DNA of 64,000 nucleotides from Nereocystis luetkeana. Taxonomy: Eukaryota; Sar; Phaeophyceae; Laminariales; Laminariaceae. Below are positions 43,641 through 55,111 of this stretch, in pieces. Numbering within the stretch: the first letter of the stretch is position 1; the number at the start of each line of letters is the position of its first letter. The stretch spans positions 6,937,661-7,001,660 of the forward strand of contig JARUPZ010000030.1 in NCBI GenBank assembly GCA_031213475.1. Reading direction: 5' to 3'. Made by a program: the position numbers and the translations under genes. A model generated the notes under the pieces. That model was given only the letters and a program-made list of their open reading frames with translations. It ran no database searches and had not been told where the DNA came from.

Positions 43641-45694
43641 GGAGCGACAACCCTAAGCAGTATATCGTACTCATGCCACTGACGATAGGCTCAGCTGGGT
43701 TTACAAGGCAAATAGTGGCATCTAACGTTCATCGTTTCCAGTATAAATGACGTGGAGCAAACACCGGTTGACTGGCCGTTGCGTTTGAATACACATGATA
43801 TCCTTATCCGACGGAGGAAACGTGAAAGCTGGCGCGTGGGAAGGCTGGGGGGCAAAACACTATTCGCGTTGTTGCCCTTCACTGCTAGCTCGAACGCCTA
43901 GAGCACTACGACAAGGCGGACGTCTCCAACCCTATCTTATATCTTACAACCCCACCCAACTAGCACATATTTACAAACGGCTCACGTTCCTGGTACCCAA
44001 GCTGATGTGCAATAGGCGCCTTTGTCGCTATTGTGTTCTCGCGACTCCCTGTGGAGCTATTTCCAGAGGTAGTCGATGACATGCACCATAGTCCACCGGA
44101 ACCTCTGCAAATTGGTTTCGTCCCTCCAGAACATAAGCTGTATGCACATTGATAGCGATTTGATTTACGGATGTATGGTTGGCTGTGAAATTTGCGTGAT
44201 GTATGTCTAAGTTTGTTTTGCTCTCAAAATCTGTTTGTGGCGGAAATGGACAGGCCCAACAGCGTCAAGCTAATAGACGGATGGCTTGACCAGAATATCC
44301 ACTGGCTCATACCTGGTAGGGCGGAAAACGTATTTGCGACGGGAAGAAGTGGTTGTTCCGAGCGGGAAATATTTTCTTGACGGGACGGAATTATATTTCC
44401 GAGTGGAATCTATTTATTTGTCAGCGAGAAGCGACGGGATGAGATGACGGAAAATAAACACAAGGGGGAGTTACTATTCCTTTCCGTCGCGTCATGATTT
44501 TACCGTCACTACACCCCGGTCAGTTTAACGCTTGAAATGTTGATATTTACTCGAACCCCGAACGTTGGCGGAGCCGCATGCCAAACCCCCGATGAGGCAG
44601 GTGGCTGTTGAAAAATAGATATCGTCAAGAAGTGTAGCGTACAGCAATAAATAGCGGTGCATTCCAGCAACCGACCGGCTGAATATAAAACGGTTAACTG
44701 CCGGCGAACTGAACCCTCAACAGAAATTATGTAAGAATTAGTGCGGACGGCTGTGAGTTGGCTGATGTTGAGCCAGCCAAGTAGTGTCTGACCGGCTACT
44801 ATGTGTCGCAGTCAGCTGCAGTGGTTCCAACTATCTACCCCGTTTTGGCTTTATTGTTGATACGAAGGCCTTTTCACGATTTCGTCATGGGTACTCCCCG
44901 TCCATAAGTATTTTTTAAATGGTATCGCGAGACAGTACATCAATTCAAAAGAGGCGTGAATTTCAAACGGTTAATCGGGCTATTAAAACGTTTTGATAGT
45001 AAACGTAAATAAAACAAAAAATACTGAGGAATACCCTGCGTTTTGTCATGACTGTTTTATGTAAAATGAACGACGCTGCAACTGAAGGTTGGTGTTCCCT
45101 TTGGCGGGACCTTATTGGGCGGCTTCCACGGACCCCCCTCGGTCAGGAGAACGGCTTATTTTGCTTCCTCCATGGCTCTTCGAATTTTTGTCGGAGTCAG
45201 TTAGCTTCGACACGCAACAACAGTAAACACTACTGTAGCCGTGAAGTGCAGCCAAAGCAAAACAAGTTATATTTGTTTCACGAGTGTTTTCGACCGATTT
45301 TACTGTTTTATTGTAAAGGCAGAAAATGAGTTAGTTGGTCTTCCTCTCATCTAATCCGTACATGTTGGTCGGAGCCCGCCTTATAATCGTGACCAAGAAC
45401 TAGATACACAGAGAACAACTACCGTCCAAGATCTACTAACGCACACCACCAGTAGACGAAATTGACTTATATCCTCCTGCACGAGTTCCTAGCGACAACC
45501 ACACAATGCTCCAGGCTTGAGACTGGAGGTTTATGATCGAAAAATAAATATGACCCCCATCGATGAGACCCCAACCGACGTACACTAAAAAAATCATTTT
45601 TCCCACGTAATTGGTCTGAGTTCCTGAGAACGGGGTGGGCTTTTTTGTGACCTCTATGGCCGTACGCTGAAACCACCCTATTTTGAACAGAATA
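43641..45694. other. No recognised gene; some G-rich repeat remnants
   Basis: Remnants of the GACGGGA minisatellite occur at 44330-44530. An ATG-initiated open frame at 45048-45329 (93 codons) and others show no domain. Nothing further. Confidence 0.45.
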
Positions 45695-48497
45695 AGACTA
45701 AGAACCAAGAGCAAGTAACAGACAAACCAAGCACAAAACACCCTCCAGATAGCGGCAGCAGTTGGTGGTACGAGTAGCTTAGCTAGGTTCTCCCTGCCAG
45801 TCCGCCTGGTACCTTGTTACCCTGTCTGCTGTCTCCGTCCTGCGGTCGTCAACTGTGCCAAACCTCTCGGCGTCAGACAATACGAAACAATTCAAGCAGG
45901 ATCGTCATCCACCCACGCAACACGACTCCTTCAATAAGGCTTATCAATCGAAGAAAGGAAGAGAAAGAAAAATATTAAAAATAACATAGGATCAGCGCGA
46001 GAAAGAAAAGCAAAAAAGAAGAAGACAAGGGAAGACCAAGTTCGACCCAGCCGTGCCAGTTGGTGGCACGAGCAGTAGAGTCATGGTCTACTTCCTAGTT
46101 TAGCTGGTGTCTTGCTTCCCTGTCTGCCTTCTCCTCCCTACTTTCGTCGATTGCAGTTTCCGTTCTACTCCTCTTGCCCCCCCCCCTCTCCGTGTTGCCT
46201 TGCTCCAGTTTTCTGCCACTCCTCTTTTTGCCCCCCCCTCCCCCCATTCCCTTCGACACCACCCACGGCGGGTGCGCGGCGCTGTCAATTCAGCTCAGCC
46301 TCAGCCTCATGACACGTCACCATGACCTGTTCGGCTGCATCAAGGACCCCCCGGTACCACTTCCCCGCCTTTTGGCTGCAGTGGACCACAGCGCGGTCTC
46401 AACACCAAGCACCAAGGGTGCAAGCCCCGTCGCCCTTCGGTGGCTCGGACCTCCCAAAGGTATTAAACTATGCATCCCAGGTATATGCCAAGTCATAGCT
46501 GTCCGCCAGGTCTCGGGTTCTCCCCAACAGCAATCGTTCTGAACATTACCCAACTGGGCAGTCGCTCCTTGTTTCGCCGTGCCACGCTCCCCACAAAGAA
46601 GAGCCGCCGTTCATGAATGGCCGTTTCGATGTTTTCGCAACGTGTCATCTTGAGGGACTTCTCGTACGAGAGGGTGGTATGGTCAGTACGAAGTCGGCGC
46701 TGGAAGCCAATGACTCGCAACAGGATCTGGTGGTGAGCCGTTCCGAGCGTGGCAAAGTGTTCCGATCTGAGGGTCCACGCCACACACCCGTACAGTAGGG
46801 TCTCAATCATCTCGGCCTTCAGCATTCGGACTTTCAGGCTAAGGGAGGCGGTCGTCCTATCATACAACTCCGGGTCGAACCGTTTGAGGCATTCTCGCAT
46901 GAGACGGATCCATCGGTCGATTTCGAGCGAGAGGTCAGCGTTTTCGTGGATAATGCCGCCTAGGTGTAAGAACTGAGCCGTCTGCTTAGACTTCTGGCCT
47001 GCGGCTTCGATGACGAGCGGTGGTGCGAGGGTTGTCTGGTCTGATGTTTGTAGGAACATTGTCTCTGTCTTCTTTTCCGACACCGTGAGGCCTGCTGCTT
47101 CGAACACAGTCACGATGACTGCAATCATTTCCGCGAGCCCTTCAGCCGTTTTCGCGACAATTCTTGCGTCATCGGCGTACGACATACCCCATACAACCCT
47201 TCGCACACACGCCAACGGCTGTTGCTCCTCCTTTCCAACTATTCAAGCATCACCGACTTGAACCAAATCTCTTACGATGTCTTCGTCTTGGCTGAAGGGT
47301 ACTGGTACGACGTGTAACGCAGCAGCGAATAATACGTTGACCATTAACGGTGATAGAACACAGCCTTGCCGCAGTCCCGGCGTGACATCAAACCATTCCG
47401 AGTGCTCGCCGTCATCCGTACGCACGTTCGCCCTCATGCCATCCTGGAAATTTGAGATAATTCTCAGCATCTTGGTTGGTACACCAAAGCGTGTGAGTAC
47501 CTCCCATAACAGCTCTCGATCGACAGAGTCGTAGGCTTTTTGCAGATCGATGAAGCACACGTACAGGGGGATTTTCCTCGGTCGCCCGACCTCTTGCAAC
47601 CGGTGCACGACGAACAACATATCAATCGTTGATCGTGCGTGGCGGAAGCCGCACTGTTCCTCCGGGAGTAATTCCTCGGTCTCGCAGTAGTTGCTAAGGC
47701 TGGGCGCAACGAGTTTAAACAAAACTTTGCCTGCGTGGGCAACAAGCGAAATCCCTCTGTAGTTGTTGAAATCAGTTCGGTCCTTCGTTTTGTGAAGGAC
47801 CGTGATGATCGCATTTCCCATTGCTGAGGGACTTTTTCTATTACCCAAACAGTGACAAGGATGTTGTGGAAGCACGGGGCAAATGCGGGGAGATCGGTTT
47901 TCAAGAGTTAGACCGGGACACCGTCTGGTCCGACAGCTTTCCAATTTGGCATCCTTTTAAGTGCTTCCGTCATCTCGTCCAAGGATGGTTCATCTCCGAG
48001 TGACAGTTTTAGCGAACGTGGTGGTGAGAGGTCGACGATCATGGGATCGAGTTTAAGCGATTTCGTGTTCATAATTTTGCGGTAACCCCCCCCCCCCATC
48101 GTTCACAAATCGGCGCCTTACCCCGCCACAGCGAGCCATCCTCGTTCCGAAGAAACTGTTTGCTTCTCGCTTTAGTCCCTTCCAATCCTACCGTACTCTT
48201 AAGGTGCTTGTAAAAGCCTCTCTGGTCGTCGTTCGCTAGGAATCGTTCGGTTTCGGTGAAGTACGCTTCGAAGTACACATGCCGTCCTGCGGCAATCACC
48301 TTCTCTGCAGGTTCGCACTCGCAGATCTCAGTGTCTTCCACACGATTCTGTCCCGGGGGTGGGCACGCAAGAATTGACGTGCATCCTCCCTCGTTGTCCA
48401 TGCTTATATGAATGCGGCCAGGTTTTCGGCAGACTCACGCTATCCATGTCTGCGGTGGCGACGTGGAGGGGGTGGTACCCCGTTTTCGACCTTATTA
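45695..48497 (-). mobile_element. APE-type LINE, copy C (5'-truncated, decayed)
   Basis: Matches copy B from its 3' tail (45695-46490, more diverged) through the RT to the region just upstream of it. Similarity ends at about 48497, before the endonuclease. Thus the element is more strongly 5'-truncated than copy B and lacks EN completely. Confidence 0.8.
46493..48401 (-). pseudogene. LINE reverse transcriptase, broken
   Basis: Corresponds to the copy B RT. Fragments are 48069-48401 (N-terminal linker), 47908-48099, 47243-47944 ([35 protein letters not shown]) and 46493-47215 (catalytic box kept as SYADDAR, plus thumb and C-terminus). The last two are in the same frame separated by a stop at about 47240; the others are shifted. 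It is not functional. Confidence 0.85.
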
Positions 48498-49503
48498 CCC
48501 CCAATTGCAGGTAAGACAGCATAAAAACATTTCGGCGTCGAACATTCGAAGTAAAATAAAAATAAAAAACGCAAATAGGAGTGAGAGAAACAACAAGCAA
48601 TAACAAGGAAAGAAAACACACATGAGAAAAAGCAGATTTTCGCAGATTATCAGCGCGACGGGGTGTTGAACAGAGACCAAAAGATATGCGGCGTTTCAGC
48701 TTCTCGAACAAACCGACCAACTACAACAAATGGTTTCGAGTGCACACACGTGTAGAGTAATCACGCCAAACCCCTTCTTGGCCGTGCAAAAACAGTTCCA
48801 CACGTGGTACACTTGTTGTGATCTCTCAAACAGATTCAGAAACAATGCCTGTCTGTCCAATTGGGGTCACTCTATGGTCACCTACGAACATTATTTGTTG
48901 TTGAAACGGCTACGCCCATGCCGCACGCACCAGGTCGAAGCCCTCGCGGAGGCAATGGTCATGATCCAAACCTCAACTCCCCGGGTGCCCTGGGTGTGGA
49001 GTTGTCAGAGTTGACCTCCAGTATCCCGAACTGGGTGACGGGATCTGAGCTCGGCCGAAGCCAGAAGAAACAATGTTTGACAACTATGTTTTCGAGTGGT
49101 ATATTATGAAATTCTGGAACTGTGCTACGAGCGGTCTGCGGCACAGCAATGGCAAAGGCGTTCCTTCGTTCCTGCCTCCTTGCCACTTCTCTCCGTCCGT
49201 CTCTCACCCCCTCTTTTCTCCCTTTCTCCCTCCCGGCCCGCTCCCTCCCTCTCTCCGCCCCTCCCTCTCCCTCTCCTCCCTCACTGCCTGCCCCCTCTTC
49301 TTTGTTTCCTTGTACCTCCCTCCCTACAGTAGACGTAGTACTTGGTGTCTCGTTCGCTGACGTCTACAAACTTGACACCACCGTTTTCGAAGTTCGTGAA
49401 TTATTTCGGTATGAACACTATTTTGAAATTTCGTAAACCCGTTCGGTCTTCATTTCGTAGATTTTAAGTGCGGTGGGGGTTCCTACTGAAGTACGGTTCC
49501 CTA
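48498..49503. other. No recognised gene; polypyrimidine tract
   Basis: Between 49186 and 49328 the plus strand is almost only C and T (CCCTCC, CTCTCC units), a mirror-like tract able to adopt triplex structure. The overlapping Ser/Pro/Leu-rich ORFs follow from this composition. Confidence 0.55.
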
Positions 49504-49663
49504 GAGTACGGGGCCTTACGTAATAAGTGCGGTGAAACTCTCGATTTATAGACACAAATTCATCCCCCTTAAGTGCGGCTGTCGAGTACGGGGCCTTACG
49601 TAATAAGTGCGGTGAAACTCTCGATTTATAGACACAAATTCATCCCCCTTAAGTGCGGCTGTC
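49504..49663. repeat. Exact 80-bp tandem duplication
   Basis: Positions 49504-49583 and 49584-49663 are identical (GAGTACGGGGCCTTACGTAA start, GTGCGGCTGTC end). The flanks continue with shorter AAGTGCGG repeats at 49460 and 49679. Confidence 0.9.
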
Positions 49664-49924
49664 GCACGCAAGTGGAATAAGTGCGGCTGCCGCACGCAGG
49701 CGGAACAGGTGCCTCTTTAGCATCTTAATCTCTCTGTGCCTGGTACCTGGTACAGAACAACAGTGGCACCAGCAGGCAGGTGGTATTACCTATGTAAACG
49801 AGGTGGCATATAGCGTGGCGTCGCCCTCGTACATACTTGAACCATTCTACTCGACCCATTCTACTATGCAAACGTCTACAAACGAAAAGACGTTTGAAAA
49901 AAGAACAGCATTACCTCATGGACA

Positions 49925-50240
49925 AACTACAATGCAGTCCGTGGTCGCAGGTCCGTGGTCGCAGGACTGGCTCCAAGAACTCTGGAGCGGAAGAATACCA
50001 CGGGTGAAAACAAAAACAAACAAAGAATAATACAACATGATAACTAAATCACACATCGAACCCCTCAGATTAAACTAGGAGGGAGATACGCGCACGTTTG
50101 AAGTACAAGTGGGGGTGCTTCCCTCCCTCCCTCTCTCCCTACCTGCCCCCCCCATCCTTGCTCCCTTGTACTTCACACCCTGGTACTATAGTGGCGAGGA
50201 GTAAAGGTGAGAACAACAACCACAACTATTAACTCTAACT
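49925..50240. repeat. X termini, copy d (short pair)
   Basis: A plus-oriented piece at 49928-50000 (CAATGCAGTCCGTGGTCGCA, with a 15-bp duplication) and a minus-oriented piece at 50190-50240 (GTGAGAACAACAACCAC) face each other across about 200 bp. They resemble a short element made mainly of its ends. Confidence 0.5.
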
Positions 50241-50341
50241 GTACCTGGTCGCTATGGTACGCACGCACACAAAAAACTAGAGTGCGGTCCTATAAAGAAA
50301 AGGGGTAGACTAAAAAAAAACATATTTAAAAGGCCAATGTC

Positions 50342-50693
50342 AAAGTCAGTTGTACCCGATCAGTTTGAGCCAAAATCAGGTACGTACTAAAACCAAGTAA
50401 AAAACGAGCGCAAAGAGCGGTGTTCTGTCCATGAACGTCGGCTAAAAAAAGAAGAGTGCACCTCCAAAATCTAAATCGTTTGGTTTTCGTTGGGGTGTAG
50501 ATACCACGCGCTTCACTTGTACTTGCAGAGAGTCACTATCAATAGGCTTCGTTAGTTCCGCAACGGCGGGGGCGCCGAGAAGAGTATTTACTCTGGCGCC
50601 CTCGCCCGTTGACAGCTTTAAATCGTCTAGACCGTCCTCGCGGAACCGCCTGCTCGGCACGAAATTACCTTGCCGTACAAAACCTGAGACCAC
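50342..50693 (+). repeat. R1 dispersed repeat, copy a, left part
   Basis: Direct copy of 57150-57515. Similarity stops exactly at ACCAC (50689-50693), where the LTR element begins, and resumes at 55112 on the other side. Confidence 0.85.
50689..50693. other. Target-site duplication, left (ACCAC)
   Basis: Identical to 55112-55116 on the far side of the element. A single ACCAC stands at the matching place in R1 copy c (20676-20680, minus strand). Confidence 0.85.
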
Positions 50694-51101
50694 TGTTTCT
50701 GGTATGCAGTAGCTTGATACAGGTCTGCAGGTACGGGGGGTTTCATCTATTGTGGGGTTTCGTATTATGTACCGGGGCATTATTCAGTATGCCTCGTAGA
50801 TGGAGGGATGGAGCTTCTTTTCCGGGAGCAGTCGCTGATGTTCATGATACGCCCCAGGCGTTGATGATAATGATACTGCCTGTCTATATGTGAGTGGTGC
50901 AGCCGGTGACAATCTTCGTGCGGCTTACCCCCTGTGTGTGGTTTATGCGGTGGGGTCTCTGACAGAACGGTATTGATCCAACCTGGTGTGTGTTGTGTTT
51001 GGCTTTTTGTAACTAGTATTTTATTTGCTCTTCCTCAACTATCATGGTGTAGACCACGCGTGTATCACGTGCACGCGTCCGACAGCTCCTGTGCTCAAAC
51101 A
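50694..51101 (+). repeat. 5' LTR (408 bp)
   Basis: Begins TGTTTCTGGTATGC and ends TCAAACA. Same length as the 3' LTR and similar throughout by eye, with scattered substitutions, so the insertion is not very recent. Confidence 0.85.
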
Positions 51102-51190
51102 CGATATCGTGATTCCGGGCCCGGAGGACGCTGAAGGGTTATACTGTGTTAGAGGAGAGCACCTACTGGTGGAAGGGCGTCTGTGGTGGT

Positions 51191-51653
51191 ATGGCGCAAA
51201 TGGAGGAGCTGCTTGGTATGGAGGCGCAGCAGGAACGACGGTATGGAGGTGACGTGCGGTTGCAGCACCAGCAGTATGACTTTGGTTGACAACAGCAGCA
51301 ACGCTGGGGTGGAGGCCAGAGTTATCAGCAGCAACAGCATCAGCGGCAGTATGGAGACCGAGGGCGGCAACGGCCCTCGGCCTCAGCAGCAGCACTTTGG
51401 TGGACAACAGCAGCAACGCTGTGGTGGAGGTCAGAGTTATCAGCACCAACAGCATCAGCGGCAGTATGGAGACCGACGGAGGCAACAGCCTCGGCCTCAA
51501 CAGCAGCACTTTGGTGGGCTACAGCAGCAACGCTGGGGTGGAGACCAGAGTTGTCAGCAGCAGCATCATCGGCGGCAGTATAGAGGCCGAGGGCAGCAAC
51601 AGTCTCAGCCTCAACACCAGCAAGGCTAGGGTGGAGGCCAGAGTTATCATCAT

Positions 51654-51684
<31 letters not shown>

Positions 51685-52985
51685 AGCAACGGCGACAGCC
51701 ACATGGTGCTTCGGAGTGGTGCACTGGTGCGGCTGGTAACAACGATCGCGTGTGGTATCAGTCTGAGTCCCCTCCGCCTGCAGGAGCGTCGATGTACGGA
51801 TCCTACATGTGCGCACGGTGTGGCGCCCGCGGGCATAGGGACGTGATTTGCCGTGCACCCAACAGTGTGTGCGACGACTTCATCTTCTATGGTCGCATGG
51901 CCAGGCAGTGTGTCACTGCCCAGCCCACTGTCGTCTACGCGCCGACCTACTACAGTACGCCGCAGGCTGGAACGCCGGCGCCCCAGCAGCCACGGGTGGA
52001 GCCGATAGCGACGAGCTCGGCGACGAGCTACTCGACCGATGTTGTGTCGAGTTGCCGACGCGAGCCTCCACCGGACAAGCTCTGTGATGCTGATGAGCCG
52101 CGTGTATCTGTGCTGCAACAGGACTACGCTGAGGTGGTGGACCTTGGTGTTGCTGTGTCCGACGTGATGGAACTCCGTGATACTAGAACTGAGGTGATAC
52201 TAGAACTGAGGTGGCGGACCTTGGTGTTGGTGGATCCGGAGGCGTGGAGCTTGGTCTTGCTGTGTCCGAAGTGGGGCTTGGTCTTGCTGCGTCCGAGGTG
52301 GAGCTTGGTCTTTCTGTGTCCGAAGTGCTGGAGCTCGGTGATGCTGAGCCTGAGATGGTGAAGCTTGGTGTTGCCGTGTCCGGGGTGGTGGAGCTTGGTT
52401 TTGCTGTGTCCGAGGTGGAGCTTGGTCTTGCTGTGTCCGAAGTGCTGGAGATCGGTGATGCTAAGCCTGAGGTGGTGAAGATTGGTGTTGCTGTGTCCGA
52501 GGTGGTGAGCCTTGGTTATGCTGAGCCCGAGGTCGTGAAGCTTGGTGGTACTGTGTCCGAGGTGGTGGGCCTTGGTTATACTGAGCCTGAGGTGGTGGAG
52601 CTTAGTTTTGTTGTGTCCGAGGTGCGCAATATCGGTCAGGAGGGGGGGTCAACATACCCCTTCGACCGGGGGAACCTCATTCCAGGTATGGGCGAGGCTG
52701 GCACCGAGTGGGTGGGAAGATGGATCTGGCTCGGTTTGGGGGGGGTATAGTGGCGGATGGGGAGACGAGGAGAACGAGGGGGTGGGGGCCAAGAGCAGCA
52801 GCAGTAGCGGGGAGCGACATTTCCCGTTTGACCCTGGGAAACAAGCCGAGAGCAAGGGGAGTACTAGCAGCAGCGGCAGCGGGGAGAACAATTTCCCGTT
52901 TGACCCTGGGAAACAAGCCGAGAGGAAGGGGACTACTAGCAGCAGCGGCAGCGGGTAGCGAAATTTCCCGTTCGACCCTGGGAAA
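51191..52985 (+). pseudogene. Gag-like zinc-knuckle protein, broken
   Basis: From the ATG at 51191 the coding DNA gives a short charged start (MAQMEELLGMEAQQERRYGG). A Gln/Gly/Arg-rich repeat region follows (units of 38 residues from 114-bp tandem repeats), then a His run and a Gln run. A perfect CCHC knuckle (C-x2-C-x4-H-x4-C in CARCGARGHRDVIC) comes next, with an exactly spaced but degenerate second one (CDDFIFYGRMARQC). A long region of V-E-L-G-L-A-V-S-E-V-type repeats and a tail of 23-residue repeats containing FPFDPGKQ follow. Lesions are a TGA near 51286, a one-base insertion near 51372, a TAG at 51627, a 17-bp duplication at 52177-52210 that shifts the frame, an extra G in the G8 run near 52738 and a TAG near 52957. 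Knuckles of this type bind RNA in capsid proteins; a host gene is possible but less likely given the LTRs. Confidence 0.6.
51305..51660. repeat. 114-bp in-frame tandem repeat plus (CAT)n/(CAG)n
   Basis: Units start GGTGGAGGCCAGAGTTATCA near 51309, 51423, 51537 and 51629. The last is followed by seven CAT and several CAG triplets. 114 is a multiple of three, so the repeats keep frame in the Gag-like gene. Confidence 0.8.
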
Positions 52986-54691
52986 CAGGTATCCCATATT
53001 TTTCTAGTGTCGCCCACTTTAGTTTCGGTCGACTGGATCTGTTTTGTTTGTCCTTTTCTGGGCTTTCTTTGTGTTTGGCTGATATGTTCTCAAAAATTAA
53101 GTGTGCAATATTGCGGAAGGTGTGGTGTACCTGGTACCTGGTATGTCTTTTATGACAGAAGCATTTCCACCGCAGCTGCTGTCTACGTACTCGTATATTA
53201 ACCAGAGGGTATGAGGAAACCGTACCGCGTCTGTTACCTGATTCCATACTGCTGTGTCTACCCAGAGGGCGAGTTGTAATGGCAAAACGGGCGTACCTGC
53301 GTTGCCAATTACCCACTTGAATATGAGGAAGACCAACTATGAATATAAATCGGTATTGACGTTGTCGTGTCAACATTGTTTTAAGTGAAATCATGGGAGG
53401 GGGTTTGATGGCATGATTCTACTTGTAGACATAGTGCATAATGATGTGACTCACTATCTAATGAGTAACCTTGGTTTCTGGCGCGAACTGACTTGGTTTC
53501 TGACGCTGACCCACCCGATACTTCCCACTGCACCGGCGGATTTGCGAGATGTAGTCCATGTCGCGGCAACATGGAGCCGTGGCGGAAGACAAGCGTCGCA
53601 TCCTTATTGTAGGGAGCAGAAGACGGAGGTTGAGAGGTGGGGTTGTGGGGGGTATAGACGTGAGCTTGTTTCTTTGTATTTTATGGTAGAGTGAGGTATT
53701 TTCTAGTCATAATGACAGTCGCAACATGTTTATGATAAGTGCTTTGTCGTCTACCGATCAGAGGGGGGATAGTAGCTGTACTCGGTAACACGACGAAGCC
53801 TTTCTATCGCAGAGGGTGGAGTTCAGTTGGAGTGTCATAGTAGCTGGCCTCGGCAGAGCAGCATGCCGATTTTCCCATCAAACCGTTGCCCGCTGAGATG
53901 TTTCGTTTTGGGCTTGGCTTTGTGAGGAATTTGTGGTGATTTCTTTCATTTATTTATTGGTTTCGGATATTTTGTGGTATCAGGGGATGAGAACGGACGA
54001 GAGGGATTTTTAGGGAATTGGAGAAAGTATTGGGATGTACTCATGCGTTGAGTAATGTTATTACGCCAATGCGGTATCCTGATGGTCTTGATGAATCGTG
54101 CCGTACCCGTTGGCTATTGGTTAAGTTAAGTATGCGCAAGGTAAAGGGGACCCAAAATTACTAGTATCCATAGCGCGTTTAAATTCAGATGCAGTATGTT
54201 GTTGACTTTTGCATACTCCCGGAGTGAGCACCTACGAATAGCAGGGGGGCTATTACAGTTCGATTTGAGATGTCCTACATCAGAGGCGCTCTGTTGTTCT
54301 GCTCTTCCAGAGTGCAAAACAGGGGGGCCGATGCTATCGGGCCGTACGATATCTATGTGAAGACGGTGTTATTGAATTTGTTTGAAGGTTTTACCAACAT
54401 ACTTACGTTTGTTGGATTTTTTCCATTCTCTTAGTTACTGTCTCGATACCTGGTATATTTTAGGAGGTCTCTACTGGAATCGAGATTGAGCGATTTGGTA
54501 TCGGGATTGCTGTTTTACATTGGCGATTATGAATGGTGGATTTTGGGATTGCCGTTTTACCTTGGCAACGATGAAGGATGGAATTTGGCGTTGCCGTTTG
54601 ACCTTCGCAGTGATCTATTTATGGAATTTGGAGTTGCTGTTTTACCTGGCAATCGGTGATGAGATATTCGGGACCTATCGTATCGCGCACC
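52986..54691. other. Inner part of the LTR element, no domain recognised
   Basis: This is where pol would be in an autonomous element. Short ORFs (for example 53413-53694) lack protease, RT, RNase H or integrase motifs on both strands. Confidence 0.6.
54500..54662. repeat. Tandem repeat of about 43 bp near the 3' LTR
   Basis: Four diverged copies of a unit around GGGATTGCCGTTTTACCTTGG, shortly before the polypurine tract. Confidence 0.65.
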
Positions 54692-54703
54692 GAATAGGGG
54701 GGC
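54692..54703 (+). promoter_or_regulatory. Polypurine tract
   Basis: GAATAGGGGGGC directly before the TG of the 3' LTR, the position where plus-strand DNA synthesis is primed in LTR retrotransposons. Confidence 0.75.
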
Positions 54704-55111
54704 TGTTTGTGGTATGCGGTAGCTTGATACGGGTCTGCGGATATTGAGGGTTTCATATATTGTGGGGTTTCGTATTGTGTATCGGGGAATAATTTAGTAT
54801 GCCTCGTGGATGGAGGGATGGAGCTGCACCTTCCGGAGCAGTCGCTGATGATAATGATACGCCCCAGGCTTTGATGATAATGATACTGCCTGTCTATATG
54901 TGAGTGGTGCAGAAGGTGACAATCTTGGTGCGGCTTACCTCCTGTGTGTGGTTTATGTGGTGGGGTCTCTGACAGAACGGTATTGATCCAACCTGGTGTG
55001 TGTTGTGTTTGGCTTATTGTAACTAGTATTCGATTTGCTCTTCCTCAACTATCATGGTGTAGACCACGCGGGTACCACGTGCACGCGTTCGACAGCTCCT
55101 GTGATCAAACA
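54704..55111 (+). repeat. 3' LTR (408 bp)
   Basis: Begins TGTTTGTGGTATGC and ends TCAAACA, followed by the right ACCAC target duplication. Confidence 0.85.

Larger units (their letters stand above)
50694..55111 (+). mobile_element. LTR retrotransposon with Gag-like gene, no visible pol
   Basis: Bounded by direct repeats of 408 bp that start TG and end CA, a 5-bp target duplication (ACCAC) and a polypurine tract directly before the right repeat. The internal part of 3.6 kb holds one broken Gag-like gene (51191-52985) and then 1.7 kb without a recognised protease, RT, RNase H or integrase. The element is therefore probably non-autonomous, similar in plan to Gag-bearing terminal-repeat elements known in plants, and would depend on enzymes from another element. 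A normal TGG-type primer site was not seen after the left LTR. Confidence 0.85.
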
